Of a stretch of DNA of 64,000 bases, positions 10,525-21,676 are shown in pieces. Made by a program: the position numbers and the translations under genes. Below the pieces are notes generated by a model. The model saw only the letters and a program-made list of their open reading frames with translations, was not told the DNA's origin and made no database searches. Origin of the DNA: Scedosporium boydii (taxonomy: Eukaryota; Ascomycota; Sordariomycetes; Microascales; Microascaceae); NCBI GenBank assembly GCA_002221725.1, contig NJFT01000036.1:124001-188000 (forward strand). Reading direction: 5' to 3'. Position 1 is the stretch's first letter, and the number at the start of each line of letters is the position of its first letter.

Positions 10525-12241
10525 CTATAGCTTCGTTCCCATGTTGACGTGGACTGCCTTCACCTGCGTGTAGGCTTCCAATCCCGACTCTCCAAGCTCC
10601 CTACCAATTCCACTTTGTTTGTATCCTCCAAAGGGAATATGTGGATCGCAGTCTTGGCTGCTGTTAATCCACACCATACCAGAATCGATCTCCGCTGCCA
10701 CACGGTGCGCTCGCTCCAGATCTCTCGTGAAGACGGCAGCGCCAAGGCCATATATGGTATCATTCGCCAACGTCACAGCCTCGTTCTCATCTTTAAATCT
10801 ACCAATGACAACCACTGGCCCGAATATCTCCTCTCTCCAAATCGTGGACGAGGTCGAAACGTCTGTAAATACCGTGGGGGCAATGAAAAATCCCTTTCCA
10901 TCATTGCGGATACTCAATGGGCCGCCGCCCGCCACCACGGTTGCGCCCTCCTCCTTGCCGGCTTCGATATAGGAGAGAATCCTGTCATACTGGACTTTTG
11001 ATACCTGGGGTCCTTGGTAAGTATCCTTGTCCCACTGGTCGCCAACCTTGCTGACCGTCTCCAACGTATTTCGGAAGCGCTCGAGGAATTGATCAAATAT
11101 ATCATCCTGGACCAAGACCCTTGAGGTCGCAGTGCAGATTTGACCTTGATTCGACATGATGCCAAGGTGCGCCCACTTCACGGCTTGCTCGATATCCGCA
11201 TCATCAAAAACAAGCAAGGGAGACTTTCCGCCGGTCTCAAAGGTAACATTCTTCAGCGTTTTTGCCGCTTGAGCCATGATGAGTTTGGCAGTGTTGGTGC
11301 TTCCGGTGAAGGCGACTTTATCCACGAGCGGGTGGCTCACCAGAGCGTTCCCAGCTACCGATCCAAGGCCGTTGATGAAGTTTACAACGCCAGGGGGGAA
11401 CCCGGCTTTCTTGATCAAGGTACCCAGGACTAGAATGCTAAGAGGCGTTTGTTCCGCGGCCTTGAGAACGACGGTATTTCCACAGGCGAGGGCCGGGCCA
11501 AGCTTCCAAGTCGCCATGGAGAGCGGATAGTTCCAGGGGATGACTTGGGCGACCACTCCGATCGGTTGGCGAAGCGTATAGGCAAATTTTTGAGGATTGG
11601 TGCTGATGACTTGGCCAAAGACCTTATCTGCCCAGCCGGCATAGTAGCGAATGACGCCGATGGCCTCTACCAGGTCGTTATCATACGCCTCCTGATAGGT
11701 TTTCCCTTTGTTTCGAAGAGTGTCAATTCTGCTTTATTCTTGGCGTAATACGCTTCGAAAAAAAAAATAAATAAAATAAAATAAAAGGAAGGGAAAGATA
11801 AGAGCCGGTGCTCACCGTTATCCCATGCATCAATCGTGGCAAAGAGCTCGCGATTCTCTTCTACGAGGTCTGCCAGCTTTCCGAGGAGAATCCCGCGTTC
11901 CGCAACTGGGAGCAGTTTCCAGGAGGGATGTTTGAGAGCCTCACGCGCAGCCCTGACGGCGACGTCAACATCACGCTCCCCAGCGGCTTGGACAGTTGCA
12001 ATTTCATTCTCAGTGCTGTAAATCCATATGGTCAATTTTCTGTTCTCAGGAATGGTATGTCGTATATGTGTACATGCGCAGTTGTACATGTATGAGTGAG
12101 TGACACATACGCAGGGTCGATCGAGACGAGAGTACCGCCATCTACAGATGGCACGAACTCATTATTGATAAAGAGGCCGGTTGGCTGAGTGTACTTTACC
12201 CCGTTAGGAGCAACCAATTCGACTGAGAGGCTTGCCATCAT
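10525..12241 (-). CDS. NAD(P)-dependent aldehyde dehydrogenase
   Basis: Minus-strand exons 12241-12111, 12015-11816 and 11705-10525 join to 503 residues, the standard length of class 1/2-type ALDHs. Introns are 95 and 110 nt with GTATGT..ACAG and GTGAGC..AAAG borders that restore the joins IDPA-TENEIATV and AWDNG-KTYQEAYDND. Family motifs are in place: IPWNYPL, general base in FETGGKSPL (Glu about 267), catalytic Cys in NQGQICTATS (about 301), EEIFGPVVV and PFGGYKQSGIGRELGE. No targeting peptide is visible, so it is probably cytosolic. ALDHs oxidise aldehydes to acids. Beside a GABA-type aminotransferase, succinate-semialdehyde or a similar semialdehyde is a reasonable substrate guess. The promoter holds an exact copy of the shared 15-bp element, 247 bp upstream of the ATG. 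ATG 12238 is an equally possible start. Confidence 0.93.
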
Positions 12242-12914
12242 GGAGCCAATGATATCGTTGAGCGTCTCTGCTTGAGGCTGGGCAAGGGTATGGAGGGACG
12301 ACGTAACAGCAAGAAACCCTTGGTTAAGAGGTAGATGGGGCTGGGTTTGTATGATGTGTGCCGACTCCTTCGTGCCCTCGTGCCCTCGTGCTATCAGTGC
12401 TTGGTATAGTATATGGAGCAAGTCACCGCAGTAATAATGGCGGGGAAAACTCCATTCCTAACGACACTTTGGTGGCAACCACATTTTCCGCGGAAACTTT
12501 CCAAAAGAAGAAGTGCCTAAGAAGTTGGGGTTCGGATGAGCCCCCGCTATCTGCCAAGCTATGCCCTTTTCATATTGCACTGAGTGCGTTTAGTGAGTTG
12601 CCTCATAGAGCCTAACACTACTAACTGAGTAAGAGGATACAGCCAAGACTAGCCCACCTTCTCGTCCCCGCATCCCACCCTCATCTCGCCAAAGTAGGAT
12701 CTTAACCCCGTAGTGCCGGGGAAGGGTGTGGTGTGGGTGTACGATTTCTCATATCCTGGGTTATGCCTGTGACGGTAAATCTTGCATGTACGAAAAGCTG
12801 TTTTCGATGGCGATTTAGCATGACCGCAAGATTATCATATTCTAAATACAGATGTCTCGCGTATCAAAGCTTGCCAATATGGTGGGTTACGCTCGGCATG
12901 AGATATCGGTCGCC
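12242..12914. other. ALDH promoter region with shared 15-bp element
   Basis: This is the intergenic space between the epimerase-like gene's 3' end and the ALDH start. No gene is seen. It contains one exact copy of CCGCGGAAACTTTCC (12488-12502). Confidence 0.6.
12488..12502 (+). promoter_or_regulatory. shared cluster element CCGCGGAAACTTTCC, copy 1
   Basis: An exact 15-bp match to copies at 17127 and 21320. It lies 247 bp upstream of the ALDH ATG. The core CCGCGG is an inverted CGG pair with no spacer, the form recognised by many Zn2Cys6 dimers; the AAACTTTCC flank is conserved as well. Confidence 0.65.
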
Positions 12915-14314
12915 TTAAGACGATCCGCCTTCAGCCAACCGCGTTGCTTCCTCGGCTACGGCCCTTGGAATTTCCACTTCTAAGCCCTCTTCTCGTGGCT
13001 CCCAGCCCAGCACCTCTCGCGCGCGACGCGCTCTGCTTCTGGCATTCGTCCCGAAAAGAATCGACCCATGGGGAAGTACAACATCAGCTTCCGCCTTGTC
13101 GAGTTCTTCAGCCGAGCCGCGTGCCTTAATTAGACCTTGCTGCGCTGCTGCTTCTGCTACTCTGTCGGAGATCTCTCCAAAGCTCTGTTGTAGGACATTG
13201 CAATGGTTGGTCAACCTAGCCTAAGCAAGAAAGGGGGAGTGCAAGAAAAGATGCAAGGTAGAGAGAAATCTGTAAAATTTTCTACTTACCATCTCACCAA
13301 CCCCACAAAGGTAGAGGCCATCCTGGCCCCATACGCACTCGTCAGGGCGTCGACTAGCGGCTTCAATGGCCAAGGAGACAATAATCTTTTCCAAATCTCT
13401 AACGTGCACGTTGCCCCAGCGGCTAAGTCCCTTGCCGACCCTTACGGCGTGCCCCTGCTCAACGGTGGCTTGAACTAGCGAAGGGATCTGGATGCTACGT
13501 TTGTTGACGGGGCCTTCTCCTAGCCCATAGACAACGGGCGGGAATATTACTGCCGCCTTGATGCCGGAGTCTTCGGCCATGACGTCAAGCATAAAGTTGT
13601 CGACCGCTCGACTGGGGTGGGCTCTGAGGAGCTCGCGGATTCGAGCAACGTCGGCGAGATCATCGAAGACTTCGGCCGACGGGGCACCTGGTACGAAAGT
13701 CGAAGAAGCTAGCTCCGGCGCTGCAAGAGCTGAAGCGCCAGATATTTGAACCCAGTACGCTTAAAGTAGAATTCATCGGTTAGGCGTCGTGCCACAGTAG
13801 GGGAAACGGGGAACGAGAGGGGGAATGGGAACCGCATCGACCTACAGCCCTTGGTGGAGTCTTTCCGTGAGAGAGCATTACGAATCGTTTGCACACTTTT
13901 CATGTGCCCTGTCGCAGCGAGATCTAGACTCCTTCATTTTAGTACGGCCCTCCGGGCTTCGAACAGTGAAAAAACTGTGGGAAAAGAAAAGGGGTAAGGA
14001 AGGCATCTTACGTAGCACAATGTCCGCATTGGAAGCCTCCCTGTCGACAATATCGACGTCATCTAGGCTGCCTAAAATCAAGTTGACGTTAGGGAATTCT
14101 CTCGCGACAATATTGGCTTTGTCCTGGTCGCGTAGGAGAGCACTGATGGTGAATTTTGCTTCGCTCCTGACGAGCCCGGCAAGTACTTGGCCGCCAATGT
14201 AGCCGGATGCGCCAGTCCTTACACACAATTAGCTTTCGTTGTAAGTTTTAAAGCGATGTATGCGGTCGAAAGGCCCAGAGGCAGTAGCTGAGCTTACAAA
14301 AATACCTTGGCCAT
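12915..14314 (-). CDS. NAD-dependent epimerase/dehydratase-like (extended SDR) protein
   Basis: Five minus-strand exons (14314-14298, 14217-14012, 13923-13846, 13759-13290, 13184-12915) join in frame to 346 residues. Exon 1 is only 17 nt and encodes MAKVF; splicing yields the Rossmann motif LTGASGYIGG at residues 6-15. Later joins give DIVLH-LAATGHMKSVQ, STKGS-YWVQISGASAL and VGEM-SFGEISDR. The middle block FPPVVYGLGEGPVN and GNVHVRDLEKIIVSLA are typical of fungal nucleoside-diphosphate-sugar epimerase-like proteins. Length and order match that family. These proteins bind NAD(P) and are often annotated as NmrA-like or epimerase without a proven substrate. It is cytosolic by absence of a signal. 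The third-intron donor (GTAGGT) is a little unusual, so that border is the least sure. Confidence 0.85.
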
Positions 14315-14780
14315 GGCGTTCGTCAATTTCAACTTGGTGAGTTGCTAGTTAACGTATATCGTCGATACTAAGAGAGAATCCTACAAACAGGGAATCCTAG
14401 TAAGTGGTGCGGGAAAGGACGTGGAGTGTCTAGTAAAGAGCGCCGGCAGCGAGGTTTTTATATGCCGCCCGCAGCTTTTCTACGTCAAATCGATCAATTC
14501 GATTAAGTCGATTGCGTAATCAGAGGCACTACTTTAAAACTTCATTGTCGCCGATTGTTCTTTTCGATGTATACGCCCTTCAGCCCCCATCAAGAGAACC
14601 TCGCGGCAATACTACGAAGACCCTGATCTTATTTTATGTGTAGGCTGGCTCTCTTCTAGCCCAATACAGAATTTCTTCTACCAAACAGTAAGTCTTTTTT
14701 TCTCTCTCTATTTTTCGCCTACTTTCCCTAGTCCTATAATCCCAAACAACTAACATCACGAGCTGTATTAATTATCCCTT
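14315..14780. other. intergenic between aminotransferase 3' end and epimerase start
   Basis: No gene is seen. It contains the epimerase-like gene's promoter (AT-rich, around 14440-14560) and pyrimidine runs at about 14695-14730. Confidence 0.6.
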
Positions 14781-16550
14781 TCAATCTCTGAATACCTTCC
14801 CCAGAACATCGACCAGAATATCGGCTGGGGTTATGGAGAGAGTTAGCAAGAAAAAAAAAATACGGGAAAAGGAACACCGCGCCCATGATATGCAACAAAA
14901 TTAACAACCATGGCTCTCATGTCAGACTCACCATGTTTTTCTTCAAATACTAACATTGGCCGGAGCCGGATCGCTCTCTCGCCGCTGCCACCCATATTGA
15001 CGCCGTGTAGCTTGGCTTTCCTCAAGATCTCGTCTCTGCGAGGGCTGTCCCACGAGATGAAAGTGCCGCGGTCCTTTCCACGCAGGTTCTCTATCTCGAG
15101 GGGATAGAGACGAGATAGCTCCTCAAGCTTAGTATATAGGTAGTTACCGACGCGGGCAGCTTGTTCTACGAGGCTGTTATCATTGATTTCGTTGTAAATG
15201 CTTCGGAATAGCAGGGCTCTCGCAGGGTCACCCATCCAAGTGTTGAATTGGCGATAAGGTTTATCGGGGCGAAGCGAGGGGTCTCGGAAAAAGAAGCCCG
15301 CTGCCTGGGCCTTCTTGGAGAATGTTACAACGTCAGGGGGCGTCTCCAGTGCCCAGTGCTCATGAGCCCAAAAGCGGCCGGTTGCGCCAACGCCAGTTTG
15401 CACTTCATCAACAATAAGCAAGATGCCCTTTCGCTTCGTGATCTCACGAAGCCCACGGAAGAAGGCCGGCGAGGCATGATTGTCACCTCCCTCGGACTGG
15501 ATGGGCTCGACGACGGCCGCTACGACGGGGTTTGGGAAGCTGTCGATGATACGCTCCACCTCGCTCAGGCAGCGCCGTTCCTCGGCTTCGTTCTCGGCAG
15601 CGTGCTGGTCTAGTGGGTACTTCAACCTGGGGAAGGGCGCAACGGGCCAATCGAATGCTGGAATATCGATCTTGTGAATGGCCTTGCTCCGGGTGGTGGA
15701 AAGACTGCCAAACAGTCGGCCGTGGAAACCGCGAGAAAAACTCAGGATGGAATAGCTAGGAGCTCCAGGGGCCTTGTTCTCCATGGAAGAAGCAAGCTCC
15801 TCTTCGGTAAAGGGGGCGCCGTTGCGTTCTTGTGTTCGCCGCCAGATGAATGCAGCTTTGTAGGCGGTCTCATTGGCGTCCGAACCGGTGGTGGCTGTGA
15901 ATACATGGTCCAGTCCCTTTGGGGCAGCGCGGAGCAGCCCAGTCTCAAGAATTTCGGCCCAGTCAACAGGCGGAAAAGGTCCTAGCGCTGGACGATTGAT
16001 GATGGCGTTGACCATCTCTGGGGACGATGCAGCCTTCGCCAGGCGTGGATTGTTATATCCGAGGGGGATAGAGGATATCTGGGCGAAGCTGGATATTTAG
16101 TAGTTAGCTAGGAAATGGAAAAAAAGAAAAGAAGAGCGCCGGGATAGTTTCGACAGATTCGTCAAAACGAGAGGATACTAACACGTCAAGGAAGACATTT
16201 CCGTCGCTGTCGACAATGCTGGCAGACGATGTCCGTTATTAGCAAGAGAGGGTCTAGGACTAGCTCTCGCGACGTGGAAGAAAGGTCGAATCCTACTAAT
16301 TTCCTGTACTCCTGCGATAGTCCACCAAGAGGTTCAGGCTCCCAGTGTCGAAGACCTTGTTTAGATTCTTGGTCGCGACTTGGGCTCTGGGACCAGGAAG
16401 AGCCGTTTTCACTTCGGGGCGGGTAGGCTCATTCCCAAAGTACTTAATTCGGTGCTGCAGGCACCGCACTGAGGAGGAGAAGCTTCGATGCTGTGGGAAG
16501 AGCGACGCTCTTCTCGAGATGATGGTTGCGCTCCAGGATGTTAGTGCCAT
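14781..16550 (-). CDS. mitochondrial 4-aminobutyrate (GABA-type) aminotransferase
   Basis: Exons 16550-16297, 16218-16183, 16088-14932 and 14824-14781 join to 496 residues, the expected length for a fungal class-III GABA transaminase. The first about 30 residues (MALTSWSATIISRRASLF and following Arg/Ser) look like a mitochondrial presequence. A 36-nt exon supplies IVDSDGNVFLDV, and the last intron restores VFEEKHADILVDVLGKVF. PLP-enzyme motifs: TGSDANETAYKAA, SFSRGFHGR, EPIQSEGGDNHAS, LLIVDEVQTGVGATG, and the Schiff-base Lys in VTFSKKAQAAG (about 355-356). The reaction is omega-amino acid (GABA, beta-alanine) plus 2-oxoglutarate to semialdehyde plus glutamate. It is divergent from the Zn2Cys6 gene at 17.3 kb and shares with it a promoter that carries the 15-bp element. 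Confidence 0.93.
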
Positions 16551-17344
16551 ATCGTTCTGTATGACGGTCACGTAGATAGAGCCGCAATTCGGGGATATCG
16601 TATAATTTTACTACTATTTATAGCCTGGCTATGGCAGCGGATCATTTGCTATAAGAAAGCTTTATACATGCCAAAACCTTTTCCATGCTAAAAATCTTCA
16701 ACATGTCGAATGTACCTCAGTATGCCCGCCCCTTTCAAGTATCTGCAACTGCGCGAAGGGGCTTCAGCCCAGATCCAGTTCAGAAGTATATTTTATATAC
16801 ATACTACGCATAAAGGATACTTATCCCACTGCACTACTCGGACGAAGTGTTCGAAATGACCCAAGTTCTTGGGAGGCATCCATGAGTCCGACAATTGTTT
16901 CAGGTATTTCACAAACTAACAATGTATCAAATACCTTTTGTTACATATATTTCATCATGTGTTCTAGTGTATCATTTCTCCTCACAACATTTCTGGTAAC
17001 CTTCAAGTAAGTACACGCTAACATTTGGGAACTAACGGGGCACCATCCGAGGAATACTTCGTAGCATTGAAGTCCGATTGGCACTAACCCAAACCGGGGA
17101 GCGCTTATCTCCTCCGCACGCCAGCGCCGCGGAAACTTTCCTCTTTTATAAATACTGATTATGTCTGCCATTGCGCCGAGAGTCAGTCTCCAAGCTACCG
17201 ATCTGCAAACCGGTTTGACGGCACTGGCGGCGCTCCAATGTCGCTGGGGGGAAATTCGCTAGGAAAAAACTATCCCAGCGACGTGACCCGTAAAAATACG
17301 AAGGAAAAAAGTTCCTCAGACCGCGTGTTAAACATCACCCCATC
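16551..17344. other. shared divergent promoter, aminotransferase / Zn2Cys6 regulator
   Basis: This 794-bp region holds no gene. It contains CCGCGGAAACTTTCC at 17127-17141, which is 577 bp from the aminotransferase ATG and 204 bp from the regulator ATG. A TATA-like TTTTATAAATA at 17144-17154 sits directly beside the element. A second CG-rich inverted pair lies near 17203-17236. Confidence 0.6.
17127..17141 (+). promoter_or_regulatory. shared cluster element CCGCGGAAACTTTCC, copy 2
   Basis: An exact 15-bp match to copies at 12488 and 21320. It lies in the divergent promoter of the GABA-type aminotransferase and the Zn2Cys6 regulator, directly beside a TATA-like sequence on the regulator side. 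Confidence 0.65.
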
Positions 17345-19919
17345 ATGGCTGATATTGCGAAAGGCCCGCGATCCCGTACGTTCACCGGCTGCAGGACATG
17401 TCGGAGCCGGCACGCGAAATGTGACGAGGCGCAACCGGCTTGTCGAGCTTGCCTGACACTCGGCATTGTTTGTGAAGGATACGAACCCCAGCTGTATTGG
17501 CGAGACAGTGGGCCAGCAGGCTCGGCGGGCGATTCAGTTTCGTCTGGCGATCCTCATCGGAGCGGCTCCTATCGCTACCCCCTTTTTACTGGCAAGTCAT
17601 TTCTTTCCGAGATTATTTCGGCTGCGGAACCACCTTGGGACCGCACAACCCGGGTCCCGACACACGGAGCTACCCTCCGTCTGTCTGTCGGCTGGGTCTG
17701 GGTAGAAAAGGAATTTCGTCGGCTGGAGAGTTAGCGAGGTGTCCCATTGCTTGCTAACCCCTTCCACAGAGCCAGATCGTTGTCAGATGAGCCTTCAGAT
17801 TAGCGAGAGCATAGGCAACCGCACAGCCATGGACGTGCTGCTCGGTCTCGACGCAGAATGCGAAAAACGTGACAGTGAGGACCAGGTTGTCCGAGATGTT
17901 AGGATAGGACCGTTCAGCGTTTTTGACTCCCGAAGACCAACTACCCCCAACTCAACAACAGGGTCCACTGTACACTCCTCTGTCACCTATAGTGTCGTAA
18001 CCCGTGCTGAGACTGCTGAGACTGCTGAGACTTTGGCCTCTTTTCCCTGCTCTTCCCTTCGTGATGGGGCTGGAGAACCCGTTGAAGAGATTACCAGAGA
18101 CCCTTGTAAGAGCCAGGCCGTCGGTGTGAGCCTGGATGCGCTCATCGGCGATCTTCAGTCCGGGTTGTGTGACGACGACGACGACTACTACCAAGGTGGA
18201 CATAATGGTATCAGTTTCGGCGCGTTCGACCTCCCTTTCCTAGATTTTGCCTTCCCGAACGACCAGCACATACAAGGAGGAGAGCAGTTCCAGGCATACC
18301 CCACCTTGGGTAGCCAAGAGAGCTTAGGGCAAGAAGTCGCAGACAGTGGGAGGGGCCTCTCTCTCAACTCCATTCAGCCATCACTGTCTCCACAGCGTGG
18401 TGGAAATCTTAGTGGCGGAACATCGAGTATTCCGGAACACGCCGAACCGCTTCTTCGCTTCTACAGAGAGCGCATCACCGATCTTACTTCTCCCATGCAA
18501 GCGAGACGCAAGTCTCCCTGGCAGATTCTGTTCCTGCCGCGGGCTCTAGAAACTTTCGCCGAGATTTCCCTTTGGAACGAAGCATCGCATACCCGGTCCA
18601 CCATCCTCTACGCGCTGTTGGCGAATAGTGCATATCAGCTTCATCACATCCAGAGGCCGGATTATTCAGGCCCCGGTTGGTTGGATATCGCGGCGAGACA
18701 CCAAAGGGCTTCGAAGCAGCATCTTCAAATAGCACTCAAGGCGGAGACGAGCGGACCAAGACAGGCAGAGTATAAAGACCTTTTAATGGCTATTCTCGCA
18801 GTAGCTATGGTATCTGTACGTACAGGTGTACCCTGATATATGTCGTCGCCTTTTGCGTTTTGTTTCTTTGAAAATCCTTTTTCTAACCAGAATGACTATC
18901 AACAGCTATATAACGGAGCAGGTGGATTCAAGTATTTTCTCGTCGATGCCGAGCACATAATACGCCTCCGCGGATTATCAATGCGAAAAAAGTCGTTCAA
19001 GGTCCGCATCCTGCATCACATGTACACCTATCTCCGCATCGTGGCCGAGAGCATCGCCGTAGCCGGCGAAGCAGCCGGCGACGACGCGGGTAGGCAAGAA
19101 CATCAAAACTCATTGGCAACAACCGTGCCTCTTCGGAGATTCCGCATTACGGAGGATACCCTAAACACCGGATTAGACCCGGCCATCGAGAAGAGCGCCG
19201 AAGTCGGCTACAACGATATCCACCTAGAGATCCAAGGTCGCTGGAACAAGACTCTGTACCCGGACCTGTACTGCATTCCGGAATCGCTGATCACCCTTTT
19301 GTCTCAGGTCATATCCTTTGCCAACGAAAAATCTAGACTCGAGTCCATCGCTCGCACTAACGCCTCTGTATCGGACGCACTTGCGCGCCACATCAAATCG
19401 CTGGAAGACAGCGTATGGTCGTGGACACTGCCCGACGGACCCGTGGGCCCCAAGCGACCACCCACCCAGCCTCGGCTCCTGACCCACGGCGATGATGCCT
19501 TCGAATCCTGCGGCGGCGACGGTTGCGTGTTGGACGAGCCCAATGCCAGGTCCATGTCCCTAGCGCTTCATCGAGCCATTATCATCTACCTGTATCGTCG
19601 AGTGTATAACATGAATGCAATGATACTTCAAGATCATGTCAAGAAGACGCTCGACTACCTACAACCTTGTATAGAAGAGAGCATTGACGATCATGACTTC
19701 GCCATGAGCATAACCTGGCCCGCCTTCATCGCGTCGTGCGAGGCGGTGTCTCCAGAGCTTCAGGAACAGGCACTAAAAACGCTTCTTGCTATTGACAAAA
19801 AGGGTACCTCATTTACCTCGAAGCCAGTCAGTCAAATCGTACCCTTGGTGTGGGAGCGACGGGAAAGCTCGAGGGATGGTACGTTGAGCTGGCCCAATGT
19901 CATGTCACAATGCTTTTGA
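17345..19919 (+). CDS. Zn2Cys6 transcription factor, probable cluster regulator
   Basis: Exons 17345-17591, 17770-18815 and 18906-19919 give about 768 residues. Residues 15-41 form a Zn2Cys6 cluster with Cys spacing 2-6-6-2-6 (GCRTCRSRHAKC, PACRACLTLGIVC). The first intron appears to be GC-AG: the donor is G|GCAAGT and the acceptor CCACAG. This yields RYPLFT-EPDRCQMSL, the linker expected in regulators of the Fungal_trans_2 (arginine-regulator/UGA3-like) type; the GT alternatives leave a stop in frame. The second intron joins AVAMVS to LYNGAGGFKYFL, and LVDAEHIIRLRGL follows, again typical. A 9-bp triplication at 18006-18032 encodes AET repeats. The gene is divergent from the aminotransferase and convergent with the aldolase. 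It is the natural candidate to bind the 15-bp element. Confidence 0.88.
18006..18032 (+). repeat. three tandem 9-bp units inside the regulator gene
   Basis: The unit GCTGAGACT occurs three times and encodes Ala-Glu-Thr repeats in the linker of the Zn2Cys6 protein. Confidence 0.8.
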
Positions 19920-20067
19920 ATTACAGCTCAGAGTAGCATTTTGGTTATGGCTGTTTATATACCATTGATTGCAGCATTCGAAACTCTCGCCTTTGTACAA
20001 TAGATAACCTTCTTAAGCCTCACGAATTGCTTTCTCCGGTGTCTTTGCTCCTGCCTCGTTCGAAGTT

Positions 20068-20964
20068 TCAAACAAGCGGCACCCCCGCTTGCTTAAGCAA
20101 AGACGCAAGTTTATCCCTGTGTTCCCCCTCCAGCAAGGCGAATGGTTTCCTCAGACCTCCTGTTGACCACCCGCGCAGCTCCATGCCAGTCTTCACGGCG
20201 GAAGCGTAGTTGTGCGATTCCAGAAACTTACAGATGGGCCAGATTTTAGCCCAGAGCTCCCTGCCGCGTTTCAAATCCCCCTTCACGGCCACAGCGTCCC
20301 AGAGTTCCATGGAAAGCTCCGGAATGATATTGGTGGCTCCCCACACGGAACCCTTGGCACCGGCAGCGAGTCCATAAAAGGTCAGCGTGTCCCATCCATT
20401 GAAGGTCGTGACGCGATCCTCGCAGTTGAAGAGCAATTCGGTCAGGGCCGGGCCGTTCCCGGACGTGTCTTTCAGATATTTAACGCCGACCTGAGACAGG
20501 GAGGCGATCTGCTCGGGCTCGAGTGTCAGACCACTCGCCGATGGGATATTGTAGTACATTATCGGCAGCCCGCTCTCCGCATGGATCTCTCGGAATAATT
20601 CCAGCAGCTGGTCCAGGTTGACCGCATCGTAGAAGGGGGGAACGACCATTACCGCGGATGCCCCTACCCGGGCGGCATGCTTGGCAAGGTCCACGCAGCG
20701 TTCCGTTGAGAGGTCGCCGGTGCCCGCGATAACCGGCACACGGCCATCGGCAGACTTGACGCACTGTTCCACGAGCGTCTTGCGTTCGTCGATTGAAAGG
20801 GCGGGAAATTCTCCGGTGCTTCCCCCAGGGACGAGGCCGTGTACACCCGCTTTGATAAGTCTGTCAATGTGCTCATCCAAGGCGGCCAAGTCGATGGCTT
20901 TCTTGTCGGCGGTGTATGGTGTGATGAGGGCAACCATGATGCCCCGAAGTTCCTGGGGAGCCAT
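20068..20964 (-). CDS. dihydrodipicolinate-synthase (DHDPS) family aldolase
   Basis: An intronless 298-residue TIM-barrel class I aldolase. Motifs: MVALITPYTADKKAID near the N terminus, VPGGSTGEFPALSIDER (substrate-binding GST loop), PVIAGTGDLSTE, the conserved Tyr in PIMYYNIPSASG (about 140) and the Schiff-base Lys in VKYLKDTSGN (about 168), then GAKGSVWGATNIIPEL. Length matches the family. The ATG at 20964 is chosen; the frame extends six codons upstream without ATG. Fungi make lysine by the aminoadipate route, so the role is catabolic rather than lysine synthesis. Known fungal relatives cleave 2-keto-3-deoxy sugar acids or 4-hydroxy-2-oxoglutarate. Its promoter carries copy 3 of the shared element, 356 bp upstream of the ATG. 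Confidence 0.92.
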   Translation of the reverse strand: MAPQELRGIMVALITPYTADKKAIDLAALDEHIDRLIKAGVHGLVPGGSTGEFPALSIDERKTLVEQCVKSADGRVPVIAGTGDLSTERCVDLAKHAARVGASAVMVVPPFYDAVNLDQLLELFREIHAESGLPIMYYNIPSASGLTLEPEQIASLSQVGVKYLKDTSGNGPALTELLFNCEDRVTTFNGWDTLTFYGLAAGAKGSVWGATNIIPELSMELWDAVAVKGDLKRGRELWAKIWPICKFLESHNYASAVKTGMELRGWSTGGLRKPFALLEGEHRDKLASLLKQAGVPLV

Positions 20965-21319
20965 TTTTGCCTCGAATAACAAGAAAATATGTAGATTGGA
21001 GGAAGTGCGTATAGAATACCGCCGTGAGAATTAGGTACCCTCTGCTGTGCGTTGATATGGACGGGTTGATTTGAATGATTTCTCGTTGTAATGCCAAGTA
21101 CATGCAGGGGGGGCTTCTAGGCTCACGGTTCCGGGCAGTTCGTCTGTTATTATCCATTAGCCCATTTCTTCTTCTTCCCGGAACCATGAAAGCAGGGGCC
21201 ATTTAAAACAATGTAGAGTAAGGGTAGCCCAGACCTTGTCCACCGGCCGCTCCTCGAAAGAGCAAGATTCGCCGGTACCAGTTAGCAGCGGTTGTCTCGG
21301 GCCCGACTGCGTGTTCCGG

Positions 21320-21334
21320 CCGCGGAAACTTTCC
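21320..21334 (+). promoter_or_regulatory. shared cluster element CCGCGGAAACTTTCC, copy 3
   Basis: An exact 15-bp match to copies at 12488 and 17127, lying 356 bp upstream of the DHDPS-family aldolase ATG. The local context GGCCGCGG gives a slightly longer palindrome than at the other sites. Confidence 0.65.
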
Positions 21335-21640
21335 CAGCTTGGTAAATTGGCGCAGTGTGTCCTAATTGGGCCAGACTTGATTCCTTGGACTTTCCTCCTA
21401 GCCAAATCACGGACGCCCCGGAGAAGCCCAAGAATATTGTGCGATTTCCCTTTCTTTCCTCGCCCCCTGGGATACTTCTTTCTTTATTTTTCGGGCCAGG
21501 TCGAATACGGAAGGACATGACGATTTTAGGACAAAACAAGTTTCTCAGTGCCAAAGCCCGGTTACCAAGCTACCTTCACTTTAAAATGGTTATTCTGAAT
21601 TATCCATTACATTTAATCTTACATTAAAGCTATGAATTTC

Positions 21641-21676
21641 GTGGGCATCGTGGATTTTGTGGGTATCATGGATTCC
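21641..21676. repeat. two imperfect 18-bp direct repeats
   Basis: GTGGGCATCGTGGATTTT is followed directly by GTGGGTATCATGGATTCC. The differences are mostly C/T and G/A transitions. It is non-coding. Confidence 0.7.

Noticed and set aside
20068..20964. Reading the DHDPS-family gene as lysine biosynthesis
   Set aside because: Fungi use the aminoadipate pathway; the catabolic neighbourhood argues for another aldolase role.
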